64,000 bases of DNA, from NCBI GenBank assembly GCA_905147135.1, contig LR990049.1, positions 4,667,428 to 4,731,427 on the forward strand, written 5' to 3'. Source of the DNA: Blastobasis lacticolella (taxonomy: Eukaryota > Arthropoda > Insecta > Lepidoptera > Blastobasidae). Shown here in pieces: positions 21,893-32,319 of the stretch (its first letter is position 1; every line of letters starts with the position of its first letter). The notes under the pieces were generated by a model that was not told the origin of the DNA, did no database searches, and was given only the letters and a program-made list of their open reading frames with translations. The position numbers were made by a program, and so were the translations under genes.

Positions 21893-21959
21893 GCGGACCT
21901 AAATGATATCATCCGCTGGGCCTTCATCTCCGCTGGAGCATGTGCGGTGCTGGAGCCAA

Positions 21960-22264
21960 GCGGTTAAGTTCGTGATGACGGTAGAAGGCCCGACGGGATG
22001 ACACTCACGCCCTGCAAGCTGGGACGACCTTTGGTCTGGGACGCTACGTGTGTCGATACCCTCGCACAGTCCCATCTTCCAGTAACCGCGTGTCATGCAG
22101 GGGCCGGTGCCGCCGCAGCTGAAAACGCCAAGCGGCGCAAATGCGCGAGACTTGGTGTGGACCACATATTTGCGCCATTTGGCGTGGAAACCCTTGGGCC
22201 GTGGGGACCAGGTGCACACTCTCTGTTTCGGGAGCTAGCTAAGCGCCAGGTCGATGTAACTTAA
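21960..22264 (+). pseudogene. LINE C-terminal domain, inverted 5' piece
   Basis: The plus strand reads GRPLVWDATCVDTLAQSHLP ... FAPFGVETLGPWGP ... ELAKRQVDVT, the part of the same domain that normally precedes the AIQRGNAAS end. The two pieces point away from their junction near 21895-21960, as expected for twin-primed LINE insertions. Confidence 0.6.
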
Positions 22265-22269
22265 GACTA

Positions 22270-23426
22270 TAAGGCTGGCCTCTACTTCGGACAGCGAATC
22301 AACGTTATTGGTCATATAGGCTTAGGTTCTATACATTTGTGCCGGTCCTCCTTTGAAATTGGCGGTTCCTTATATATTTCAACATTTTATCTATATTAAA
22401 TGTTGATTTAGGAAATGGAGTTTAAAAACAAAACCAGATTCCTAGACCAATAGGTCAGTACCCCACGTTACCAATTGTAAACAGTGGTGTAAACAAATCC
22501 ATTATTGGAGTTCATAACTGAAAATACATGCCCGAGACCTAAGCACGCCCCAGGGAAGGGTGTAGCGGATTTGGTGTGATCCGCGTGGAACTGGCTAGCG
22601 CAATGAATGTTCTGAAGACTCAACAGTAAACAAAAACCAATTCGACTTAAAATCATAAAAAAGCAAAATTTTATTTTTTTGTGACCTGGCTACAAGCTAT
22701 ATTATGTTTTCCGGCTTTAATTCATCAGAGCAATAACATGGTGCCAATCTATATTTTATCAGACCTTTAGCTAATAGAAGTTTATGGAACGTTTAAGAAT
22801 AAGGAATTTTAAAGTACGTTTTAAAGACCTAAGTGTTTTTGCGAATGTACGTTTTCAAACCTACAGAGATTTCTTTCTAGAGATAAGCAGTGCCTGTTGT
22901 GTCTTATACTCCTGTAACATAACGTGTATATTTTATATTGTGAACAATAAATAAATATTTTTACGAATAAGATCGTATGTTAACAAGTGTATTTTTTACT
23001 TTTTTGTGATCGACTTCGGTTTTATTTTTGAATAATTATAATTATGTCTAGGTAGGAATGCATGGTAGGTATGCATATTAGGCTTTACGTATCACTTTGT
23101 ACTGTACTTTAGCTATAGCTTTATAGTATTAATTGTCTATAAGTTAAACCGTGGACAGTTCAAACTGTAAACTTTTTTGTATTCCTTAATAACTGATATT
23201 TTTTTAATTTAAAAATAGGTAAACTAAATGGTTAAAATAAGGGACCAAAGCGGAACAAACCAATATGCAATCAACTAGATTAAACCGTGATTAAATGCGT
23301 TTTTGCCCAGAAATCGCGGGACATGTCACACTAAAGCTACACAGGTTGGTCGTTTGTCATATTGACGTTTCACACTGATAAATATGGTACTCAATTTGTT
23401 TCTATTTTAATGTGTATCGGTGGCAT
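22270..23426. other. AT-rich DNA, no gene seen
   Basis: No repeat or open frame of note. 22870-22980 has an AATAAATA-rich stretch resembling a LINE 3' end. Confidence 0.4.
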
Positions 23427-23822
23427 ATTAGGACAATAATGAATAAAAAAAATGATCTTGGCGTTAATGTCCCGGTTGTGCTCTCGCGCACGAGGGCCCG
23501 GGGTCCGCCTTGACCATGATCCGGGATTTGGCAGTTCAGGTAATTACAGTAGAGCAACTGCCATCTGACCTCCATGACCCTGCTACCAGGGGAACCTGAC
23601 TGATTGGATCATGGTTACACATCCAGTCGCCTGAATGTGCAGGTTTCATCACGATGTTTTTTATTTCCGTAAGAGCATCGGTTAGTATTCAATTAATGTA
23701 CATAACTCAGAAATAGTAATTGGTACATGGCCGGAGCGGGATTCGAAACCGGGACCTCTGGCGTACGAGTCGTATACTCTAACCGCTCGGCCACCGACGC
23801 TCCCATTAGGACAATAACGAAT
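23427..23822 (-). mobile_element. SINE-T, full length with target-site duplication
   Basis: Body 23445-23804 (360 bp) is flanked by ATTAGGACAATAATGAAT and ATTAGGACAATAACGAAT (17 of 18). Read on the minus strand it starts GGGAGCGTCGGTGGCCGAGC, with A box TGGCCGAGCGG, a CTCGTAC anticodon-like loop (CGT, as in tRNA-Thr) and a B box (GGTTTCGAATCCC) carrying one extra T. It ends AACGCCAAGATCATT. This is the reference copy for the family here. Confidence 0.95.
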
Positions 23823-23849
23823 GTCGCCGCCGATACTAGAGACTTATAC

Positions 23850-23925
23850 TACTAAGGTGGCAAACAAGGTTACGGCCTGCCTGATGGGAAGCAGTCACCG
23901 CAGCCTAAGCACGTTTTTAATACGT
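23850..23925 (-). mobile_element. RepB 3' fragment
   Basis: GGTGGCAAACAAGGTTACGG, CCTGCCTGATGGGAAGCAGT and CACCGCAGCCTAAG: reverse of the RepB end. Confidence 0.7.
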
Positions 23926-24297
23926 TCCTTGGTAAGGAATCCTTCTTAATCTCCGACAAGTGGTGGTTTTGACATGCCAAACAAACATTGTAGTTCACTG
24001 CTGTAGAAGTCTTAAAACAATTGAAACTTAGAATTTGAAGCGCAGGCGTAAAATTTTATTTCTCGCTTTTACTGAAAGCAAACTGCTCAAGGTGTAAGAA
24101 ATGCGAGTCCTAAAAAGTAACTACAAAATAAAAATAAAAGGAGAGCTTCAGCAGAAACTCGAAGCAAGGTATTACTTACATAGCTGTTACTGTAGGTATA
24201 TTTATAGGGAGTTAGTGCCTCTACCTGTTTCCCGAAAATTACAATTACTAGCATCTGACCCGGCTTTGCACGGATATTCTCGGAGTTTGTCTATTAT

Positions 24298-24581
24298 AAT
24301 ATTCATATAGGCCGTGTGGTGTCCGGCAGAGTAGAATAGCACCAACCCCTTACACTCGTGGGTGTCGTACAAGGCGACTAATGTATTCGAGGCAAAAGAT
24401 CAAGAGTCTCCGTAAGCTGGAAAATGGGCAGCAGCATTTTCCATTGTTATATTTAAACACTGCGATCTCTAACCCGCCTGCCAAGCGTGGAGATTATGGC
24501 AATAACCTCCCCTTTCGTGGGAGAGGCCCTAAGTCCTGCAGTGGACTGTTACGGGCTGTAATGATGATGAATATTCATGTA
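24298..24581 (+). mobile_element. RepA, full length with target-site duplication
   Basis: Body 24310-24569 (260 bp) between AATATTCATATA and AATATTCATGTA (11 of 12). Starts GGCCGTGTGGTGTCCGGCAG and ends TAATGATGATG. No pol III A/B boxes and no open frame, so it is more likely a LINE-tail-derived retroposon than a tRNA SINE. Confidence 0.9.
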
Positions 24582-25584
24582 TTTTACATATATACCTTCC
24601 GGAAGAAATTTTCTAACTGATCGTGAAAAGCACATCAAGTAAGACCCCATTTGGAGTATTGCTCCCATCTATGAGCTGGAGCACCTACCACATACCTTTC
24701 AGCTTGGTTTACTTTACTGGACACAAAATAGCATATAAAAAGGGCATTTTATAGAAAGTTCTACCGTACAAATTTTCATCCAAGTCGTTTTGTGAACGGG
24801 AAAACATCATTTCTCGTTTGTCGACTAAGTTTTAATTGGGTGCCGACTGCCTACACAATATTTCCAGTTTATACTTTTCACACCTCAGCGATAAATAATA
24901 TTTCAATAAATTAATCACAAACTGTAATGAATCCCGCATCCGTGGCTGGCTCGGATTTGTGAAATAATATTTGACATAATTTATTTCGTAGGTTAATAAG
25001 TTTAAAGATCATTTATTCTCATTAAAGACATAATTAGTCACTTACATGAGAATACAATACAGGTCAGTAGGTAGCAATTTAAACATTCGCATCGCACAGA
25101 ACATAAGTAATGTACTCACAAAGAATGGAATCTTGAGATAAGTAGTTACTAGATTGTCACTTCACATTACATTTCTAAAAGTCACCAAGTAAGAACCAAC
25201 GTTTATAATTACCAATATTAATAAAGCAGGTATCTATGTAATATCCCAGTTTATAAATTGATCATACCATTTAGGTGGCGATAATCGTACTTTGGAAGAC
25301 GATGGTAATAAATACGAAAATTCTGAAGGCTAATGAACGGTTTGTACAATTTTTCAGTACGTGCACAGCTTTTGGCATATACTTGTTCTGGTTATATGCG
25401 TATGTACTATTAAGGCTATAAATTATTTTGAAATTCAAAGGTGGTTCCTGCGGTTATGATTAAATTTTACGCGCAATGGTTTACTTACCTTATAAGTCCC
25501 CATTCACTACTTGCCTTAAAATGACTCTATCTGCATTTACGCATGGCTCACTACTAGGATTTCATTTTTAGGCCTTAGTTCGAC

Positions 25585-25770
25585 TTTTATAATGTGTACG
25601 GCTAAGGAATGGAACACGTTGCCTGCGAGTTTGTTCCCTGGTGATAAATATAATCGCCTGCAAGACTAAAGTAAATAGGCTGTTCCAAGATGGGCATGCT
25701 CCAAATTCGGCCTCGACGTCACACACCAACAGGTGAGATGGCGGTCAAATCCCTGTCTTGTCTAATATTA
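25585..25770 (+). pseudogene. LINE C-terminal remnant
   Basis: AKEWNTLPASLFPGDKYN is readable from GGCTAAGGAATGGAACACGT; further on VNRLFQDGHAP and CACCAACAGGTGAGATGGCG. Same family as 13140 (-) and 47755 (+). Confidence 0.7.
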
Positions 25771-25799
25771 AAAAACACACTTTTTTAGGATCAAGGATG

Positions 25800-27080
25800 T
25801 ATAACTAAATGCCAAATTGAACCACAGGCTGCAAGACGCAGTATTGGTAAGTCATGTCAAACTGAACTAAGTGACGTGACCATCGCAGGAAGGCAATGGA
25901 TGCTAGCAGCGCACCTACGTCGAGTTGTTTGGAGGAAATATTTGCAGTCGCTATATTCGAGTACGCGTATATTGGACTGCCAATAACGCCGATGAGAATT
26001 TTGACGACTAATGGCGCTTCAAGATCACGGTAAAAAGACTAGTACAGGAAAACAAACAGAAACCTCATTTCCCTGTCAACATCCAACCAAACCTAGTCCC
26101 CTGCCACCGTCTCTGCGCCGCCATAATTAGAAAAGTTCAATCCGAACTATAACCAGGCGCGAGTTTGTAAAAATGCCATCTCGCTCTGGGCTTCAATACG
26201 GAAAATTTTAATTGGATACACGACGTTAACAAGTCCACGCGCCGGAATAGGACCCGCTATTTCGAAAAGAGATTCGCGTGATACAAACTGGTTTTTCAGC
26301 TGAATCTGTGTGTGAAAAGTTGGGGAGCCAAATTTCAGTGGTCAGTCAACGATTTTGGGTTTTCCGGAGTATTTGGTGTAAAGCGCTATCCCTCGTAGGC
26401 GTGTGATGTTTACCTATTTGTATATTCATTCATTACCTGTGTGTTTTAGTTTTAAATATATTTCAATTTCCGGTCAGGGTGTGATAAATTTTAATTTTTG
26501 GTCCGGTTTTTCATGTCATGAGTCAAAGTCACGTCATATACTGGACTTCTACTTAAACCAGAAATTGCGCAGCAGCAATTTTATTGTGTACCTATTTATT
26601 AATATTCAGCACAGCGATTTACAATATTATGCGTGAAGATTACGGCAGAATCCTGCACTATGATGGATGAGGTCCAAAAGTGAATTATTTATGGCGTGGT
26701 CTACGGACTAAACCTGCGTTACGACGCTACATAACAGTATGTTTAAGAACTACATTGTCTACAACTAAGTGCCTGCAACTAGACACATTCATGTATCGAA
26801 TATATTTCGATGCCAAGCACAGAGGGTGTAGGCAATCAGGACTTTGGCCACTTTCCTTTTTCGACATATTTGCCACTTTGTCAACTATCGCACTTTGTCC
26901 ACTTGTATTTCCTACCTCAGGCCTCATCCATTCCCCTGCGGTACCTACGTTTAGACCTTATATTTACTTAGGTTGTATGCCAAACAAAAAGGAAGAAAAC
27001 ACCTAAATTCGGACATTGTTGTATATGAGAGCTACATTGTAGAAACAAGTTAAGTACTATATGATACGTAACAATAACTC
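25800..27080. other. No gene seen; CpG-richer block 26090-26290
   Basis: 25840-25970 may include another decayed LINE end (CGCAGGAAGGCAATGGATGC). 26090-26290 has AATTTTAATTGGATAC-type homeodomain words in CpG-richer DNA. No exon is supported. Confidence 0.3.
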
Positions 27081-27089
27081 GGTTAATGA

Positions 27090-27180
27090 TGTATGTATGT
27101 ATGTAAACTGTTTATTGCATTAAATACCTTAGAAGTATATAACAAAGGTGATATAAAATACATTGCAAAGGCGGGCTTAT
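27090..27180 (-). mobile_element. RepE-like LINE tail
   Basis: (GTAT)n, ACTGTTTATTGCATTAAATA and GCAAAGGCGGGCTTATCCC resemble the ACAACAGGCCAACTT end of RepE. Confidence 0.5.
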
Positions 27181-27495
27181 CCCACTGTAATGTAATGATT
27201 TAAGAAACTTCAAATTGTTTTGTGTTCGTACCTAATTGAAAATGGATTTCATAAAAACAATAGCGAAATTCTTCGCCGCCGCCCTATATCCAACCGTCCT
27301 AAAATCGGGATAAATTGGAGAGGTAACAAGTTAGAAGTGCAGAGGCAGTAATGAACGGCATTCCACGCATTCCAGTGTTGCAAGGCATTTTATTTTATTT
27401 CCTTTTTTATATAAAATAGATTTTCTTAAATGAAATCTAAAAATTTGATTATTGATTAGTCTGTTTTATTCTTATAAATCATTCATCACGGCACA

Positions 27496-27531
27496 TTAAT
27501 TACATTCACTCTTATGAGTGAATGCAATTAA
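27496..27531. repeat. 16-bp hairpin, one mismatch, 4-nt loop
   Basis: TTAATTACATTCACTC and GAGTGAATGCAATTAA pair with one mismatch around loop TTAT. Confidence 0.85.
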
Positions 27532-27649
27532 ATAATGAAGTTATAGGGTGATAACGAGATGATGAATGATAGAGATAAGTGTAGGAGTGAGAGTCGTTAG
27601 TGTTGACTTTAATAAATGGGATAAGGGCTGAATGATGATGATTATGTAC

Positions 27650-27785
27650 TTATAATAAATAAATAAATAACAAATATTCTTGGACAAATTCACACAGCGC
27701 CATCTAGCCGAAAAGTAAGCAAAGCTTGTGTTATGGGTGCCAGAAAACTGATAAACTACTTATATACTTATTTTTATATACATTC
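27650..27785 (-). mobile_element. SINE-D 3' fragment
   Basis: (AAATA)n, GGACAAATTCACACAGCGCC, ATCTAGCCGAAAAGTAAGCA and AAGCTTGTGTTATGGGTGCC. Confidence 0.85.
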
Positions 27786-28055
27786 TTATTATATATCCTA
27801 CACTCTCACAGAATGATATCTTTCTTTTCTGTCGCGATAAATAAATAAAAACTTTATTAAATCTTGTGAAACACATTTCAATTTAGATGTAAAAAATACG
27901 TAAAAGGTAAAATAAAACATATTAGATAGATAGTTAGTAGTGCGAGATAACGAGCAAGACAAGATATTATGAAACAAAAGAATCATCACCATCAACATCA
28001 TCACTCCACTCTGAAATAAGTCTACCACATACCTAATATTGGTGTGCTTACTTTA

Positions 28056-28240
28056 TCATCGTTTATATCATCATCATCATCATCAGCCAGAAGACGCCCA
28101 CTGCTGGGCATAGGCCTCCCCCAGAGATCTCCACAAAGACCGGTCCTGTGCTTTCCGCATCCAGCTGGTACCTGCGATCCTTACCAGGTCGTCGGTCCAC
28201 CTTGTAGGAGGCCTACCCACGCTGCTGTCATCGTTTATAT
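28056..28240 (-). mobile_element. RepC with 13-bp target-site duplication
   Basis: Body 28069-28227 (159 bp), starting with (CAT)n on the plus strand, then CTGCTGGGCATAGGCCTCCC and TTTCCGCATCCAGCTGGTAC. Flanked on both sides by TCATCGTTTATAT (28056-28068, 28228-28240). A 5'-truncated LINE insertion on the minus strand. Confidence 0.92.
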
Positions 28241-28499
28241 AACAGCCATCATCTAGCAAGTGTCAAGGAAATTGAACATTGAAGTATGCTTCAAGAAATG
28301 GCAGCGAATCTGTCCTTTTTATTCCAGCACTCCGCGTCCTTATCAATTCTCCGATCGCTTTTCGACGTGCTAAGAACTCTATTCTGACGTCCACGATAAA
28401 AACTCGGTGCTGTGTTGTGAGGCACTCGCGTTATATGACCGATGTCACGTCTCCAGAACAGCAGAAGTCGATTAGTCGGTCATGAGTCATCATCATCTG

Positions 28500-29305
28500 T
28501 TTTCCGTTTATCATCGTTTAAGGTTTCACCTCAACAATACTCCCTCTAATCGGGGAAAATGCCCCGTTCTGGCAACACCGAAACATTCCACGATGCGAAG
28601 ACATTGCAGGTGAAGTAGAAGTCGCCGTTATTGGATTTCGTTTCACTTGCCGAGTGCGACGCGGCTCCGGAGGTTTTATTGAGTCCCGACCAGTGATGTT
28701 AGAGCTCCGTAACCGTAACCGAATGAATCGGATATCCGGAATAGTTTTATTGCCGTAAGTTTAGAATTCTGAATAACTATGGGTGGAATCTATAACTTAA
28801 AAGTAGCTTTAACGGTAATAAATTATTTTATGCTATGGTAGTGAAGAGCAATATGGCCAGGGAGTTCATTTGAAATTGACACTGTGTAAACATATGGCTA
28901 AACGAGTAACTAGTCCAAACAGAGGTACTGCTTGTCTGTGTTATTTAAAAAAATATATAAAATCAAGAGGAATAACGAAAAATAAATTTTCTCACAGATG
29001 AAGGAAGGCAAACAAGCAACCACGTAATCTGAAGGTATAACCCGCTTCATGAAAGAAGAGACTTGACAAATGGCAGTGGAGGGAATTTCGCGCAGGTAAT
29101 CGTATACAGCGCAAGTCGAACCACGTAACCCGCCAAGTTCTTCTTATTTGACACTAGTTGTAAGCGACAACCGCCGCCCATGGACATACGCATACCAGGG
29201 GCGCGCTAATTAAAGCCCTCCAATGATAATTTAATAAACGAATCCTAATTTGTAAGTGTTACAGGTAAATCTAACAGCTGCATAGCTGTAAAAACAATAC
29301 CAATC
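28500..29305. other. Unassigned; CpG-richer 28540-28690
   Basis: 28540-28690 (GGGGAAAATGCCCCGTTCTG, GAGTGCGACGCGGCTCCGGA) has no recognisable protein; candidate regulatory DNA. The rest is plain. Confidence 0.3.
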
Positions 29306-29309
29306 GTGG

Positions 29310-29516
29310 TAGAGCTTGTCTAAGCTGAAATGACGCGCCCCACTACTTAATTAGTTGATTTCGATGTTTGAGTGCAAATATTAATAACCAATTGAACGAC
29401 GCGTGCTCCTACGTTTGAGTCTCACCGGCAAATGAAAGATTGCGTCCATATTTTAAATTTGCTTGTGTGCGTTAATGCGATAGTGGGGCGCGTCATTTCA
29501 GCTTAGACGAGCTCTA
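29310..29516. mobile_element. MITE-1, 203 bp with 34-bp terminal inverted repeats
   Basis: Inverted repeats 29312-29345 and 29481-29514 start GAGCTYGTCTAAGCTGAAAT and differ at one base. Both ends abut TA (29310-29311, 29515-29516), fitting a TA target duplication as in Tc1/mariner-type elements. The interior is noncoding. Confidence 0.85.
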
Positions 29517-29545
29517 ACAAACCCGATAAATGTGTGGTGACAACT
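29517..29545 (+). repeat. RepK-like fragment beside MITE-1
   Basis: ACAAACCCGATAAATGTGTG GTGACAA resembles the AACAAACCCGATAATATGTG TAGTGAAA arm of the RepK element at 49303. Confidence 0.4.
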
Positions 29546-29916
29546 ATCCGTATCCGTATTAACCGGTTGATATCCCCAACATCCCTAGTCGCAACCAGCA
29601 TTGGGAATGCCTCCCTTTATCTTACGTTTATTTTGGGCGTTTGTAAAACTATCCGCTCGGAAAACAATTTTCGATCCACGTCTCCGCGTGGTTTGCTTAT
29701 CAGGAGCCGTGGCTGGTTTTTGTTTGATCTTTGCCTTGCTGTTTGTCTATTGTTAGCAAAATGTGTTTCGGTAGTAGCTTGTTTTCGGAAGACGGTTTTA
29801 TTGTATTGTAATTTTCTCTAACTCGGTCAGGTTTTGTTATTTTTAATACGAGTAGTAGGTAAGTAACATTTTTTCGGAGTAGTTAGAGAAAGAATATACA
29901 ATTTCTAACTCTCACC

Positions 29917-29993
29917 TTGGCGTTTATGTCCCGGTTGTGCACTCGCACACGAGAGCTCGGGGTCCGCCTTGACCATGATCCAAGATTTGGCAA
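29917..29993 (-). mobile_element. SINE-T tail fragment
   Basis: TTGGCGTTTATGTCCCGGTT through GATCCAAGATTTGGCA, then unrelated DNA. Confidence 0.8.
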
Positions 29994-30069
29994 GGAATAT
30001 GGATATTGGAATGTGTGGTTCACAAAAAGATACTTATGAAACTCGATTACCTACATACTAATAATTATC

Positions 30070-30391
30070 TTACCGTTAATGTCCCGGTTGTGCTCTCGCG
30101 CACTATGGCCCGTGGCCCGCCTTGACCATGATCCAGAATTTGGCAGATTAGGTAATCACATTGGAGCGACTGTCATCTGACCTCCGTGACCCGGCTACCA
30201 GGGAGCCTGACCAGATTGGATCATGTGCAATGTGCAGGTTTCATTACGATGTTTTCCCTCACCGTAAAAGCTTCGGTTAGCATTCCACTAACGTACATAA
30301 CTCAGAAAAGAGTCATGGCCGCAGTGGGATTCAAACCCGGTACCGTCGCTTACGAGTCGGATACTGTAACCACTCGGCCACTGATGCTCCT
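30070..30391 (-). mobile_element. SINE-T, near full length
   Basis: Tail ACCGTTAATGTCCCGGTTGT at the low end; tRNA-like head in reverse at 30320-30390 (GGATTCAAACCCGGTACC, GCTTACGAGTCGGATACTGT, CACTCGGCCACTGATGC). Confidence 0.9.
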
Positions 30392-30486
30392 TAACATTAT
30401 ACGCATACAATTACTTTTTTTTTTTCTATTACCTACAATCTATGCGCCTAATGGTCAGATCGTTTTAAGCAATTAAAATAACAATA

Positions 30487-30528
30487 ATTGGTATTTACTG
30501 TATACACAGGTATACAGTAAATACCAAT
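30487..30528. repeat. Perfect 19-bp hairpin, 4-nt loop
   Basis: 30487-30505 (ATTGGTATTTACTGTATAC) is exactly complementary to 30510-30528; loop ACAG. Confidence 0.95.
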
Positions 30529-30529
30529 A

Positions 30530-31890
30530 CTAGAATGTCAGTACATACATGGTGGTGGGCGTAAAGGTTGACGATATAGCAAAAAGATTTTAGAATTGTA
30601 TACTTACTCTATCTGAATTTGACAATTACAATATTTTTACTGGCCGGCACTTTCAGCTTCATGGTGAATGATATCCTTTTAATGCAAAGTCTTACAGGTG
30701 ACAGTTACCACGACGTTTCGAGAGTTAAGACATTATCAAACGCCAACAATTTCGCCTAGTACAACGCTGTGACAAAACAGGGTGAACCACCCAAATATCG
30801 GCACTCGAGAAAAACACCGACATTTATTGCTGGGCCACGAACAAAAACATTGCCTGTCACACAAATACATTCCCTCTTATTTTCCAGTTTCTTTTGTTCG
30901 CAAATAAAATTTCACTTTTCAAATAAGACGCGAGGTCATACGGAGCATCAATTACGCGTGTACCGTACTACCGAGGAGGAATGAAGTCGTCAAAGACAGG
31001 GAAAATTGCGAGCCGACACGAATAATGTGGGCCAAACAACACGGCAATAAAGATTTATTGCTCAGATTTTTTACGAACCGTAAAACTGCGGAAATAAATT
31101 GTAAGATGCGGCGGTGTATGTGCTTTCCGTAAAGTGATATTTATATCCACTTAACCCCCTAGTATGCGAATTGAAGCCTTGTGTTTGTGTACCAGTTATC
31201 TGTGACGTCAGCACAAACCTTGGGGATTTTTAGTGAAATCAAGTTTCTCCATTTTTTTTTCACTTAACTACCAAGTAGGTAGAGCATTGCAATTACAATT
31301 TAGCCTAAAGACTAATAAGTAATTTTAATTTGCTAAATTAGTTTAATCGAAAAGGTTATGTGCTTGGTGTAATCAAAATTATATACTTATTTAAATCAGC
31401 CTGAATCATCCCACTGCTGGGCAAAGGCCTCATTATAATATTATAATTCCATATCAAAATCAAATCAAACAAAATCAAAATTTCTTTATTGATTAGGACA
31501 TTAAATATCTCTTTCAATCGTCAAAAAGGTGGGGGGTAGGAAAGTAGGAAGGAAACACACAGTGACACGCTGACCGCCCTATGGCTGTAGATAAACGTAT
31601 CCCTCGCCAACCACAACCGAACCGGGCTCGACAATGCCAGACAGAGCCGGAACGCTATATTATATTATATACTCGTAGGTATGTCCAGTATAATTAAGAA
31701 AAACCACCTATAACTACAGCATGAGTAAGCCAGTCCACCAAGGTAGCACCCGTTCACGAGTATAACGCAGGGCCCAGCCATCGTCCAATTCAACCATATT
31801 TGAGGGAAAAGAGCGACCCGGCCCCCACGCCACCGCCAGACAGACTTTTAAGTGAGCGTGCATCACACACGCTGTATGTGATAGGTAGTT
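30530..31890. other. No gene seen; short RepC fragment at 31393-31440
   Basis: 31393-31430 has CCCACTGCTGGGCAAAGGCC, a RepC word in reverse. 31440-31520 looks like another AT-rich LINE end. 31590-31640 is CpG-richer without identity. Confidence 0.35.
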
Positions 31891-31896
31891 GCTCCC

Positions 31897-32125
31897 ACCC
31901 TACTCTATCCTATCCCTACCCTATCGCTACCTTACCCCTACCCTATCCTACCATTGCCTTAACCCTACCCTACCACTACCCTACCCCTACCCTACCACTA
32001 TCTTACCCCGACCCTACCACTATCTTACCCCTACCCCACCCTATACTACCTTACCGCTATCTTACTCCTACCCTTCCGTACCCTACCCCTACTCTAACTA
32101 CTACCCTACCCCTACCCTAGCGCAG
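31897..32125. repeat. (CCCTA/CCTAC)n minisatellite
   Basis: About 230 bp of pentamer/hexamer variants (CCCTAC, CCTATC, CCACTAC, CTTACC). Similar short stretches follow the heads of RepR copies (16950, 55615, 58825), so this may be an expanded RepR interior. It is not the TTAGG insect telomere repeat. Confidence 0.9.
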
Positions 32126-32232
32126 ACAGGAGACACCATGTGTGGGAGAGGAAGGAAAATTAACGCCGCTTCCAAGGTGGTTCTCTGTGGGGGAAAGAAA
32201 CGGCAAGAAACCCACAGAGCCTACGTTAATTC

Positions 32233-32319
32233 TTTTTTTTTTTAAACATGTCTTATGTACTAATACATTATTTGTCCTATATACTATCTTAAAAGTAAAT
32301 ACCTGTATAGAACAGCAGT
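32233..32319 (-). mobile_element. LINE 3' UTR and poly(A) tail
   Basis: A T run at 32233-32243 on the plus strand is the poly(A) tail of the minus-strand LINE. It lies 76-86 bp beyond the stop codon. Confidence 0.8.

Noticed and set aside
21687..21902. Plus-strand Leu/Arg/Ala-rich 71-codon frame with membrane-like stretch
   Set aside because: Complement of the LINE domain piece on the minus strand (AIQRGNAAS), which has recognisable homology.
23730..23804. tRNA gene on the minus strand
   Set aside because: Head of SINE-T: the A and B boxes are tRNA-like, but an acceptor stem cannot be closed and the sequence continues into the SINE body. The same holds for the heads at 5936, 39361, 49862 and 53077.
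31897..32125. Interstitial telomere repeat
   Set aside because: Units are CCCTA/CCTAC variants, not the insect CCTAA; irregular and linked to RepR-like sequence.
31800..32245. Plus-strand Pro/Thr/Tyr/Leu-rich frames
   Set aside because: Translation of the CCCTA minisatellite, open only because the repeat lacks stop triplets in those frames.
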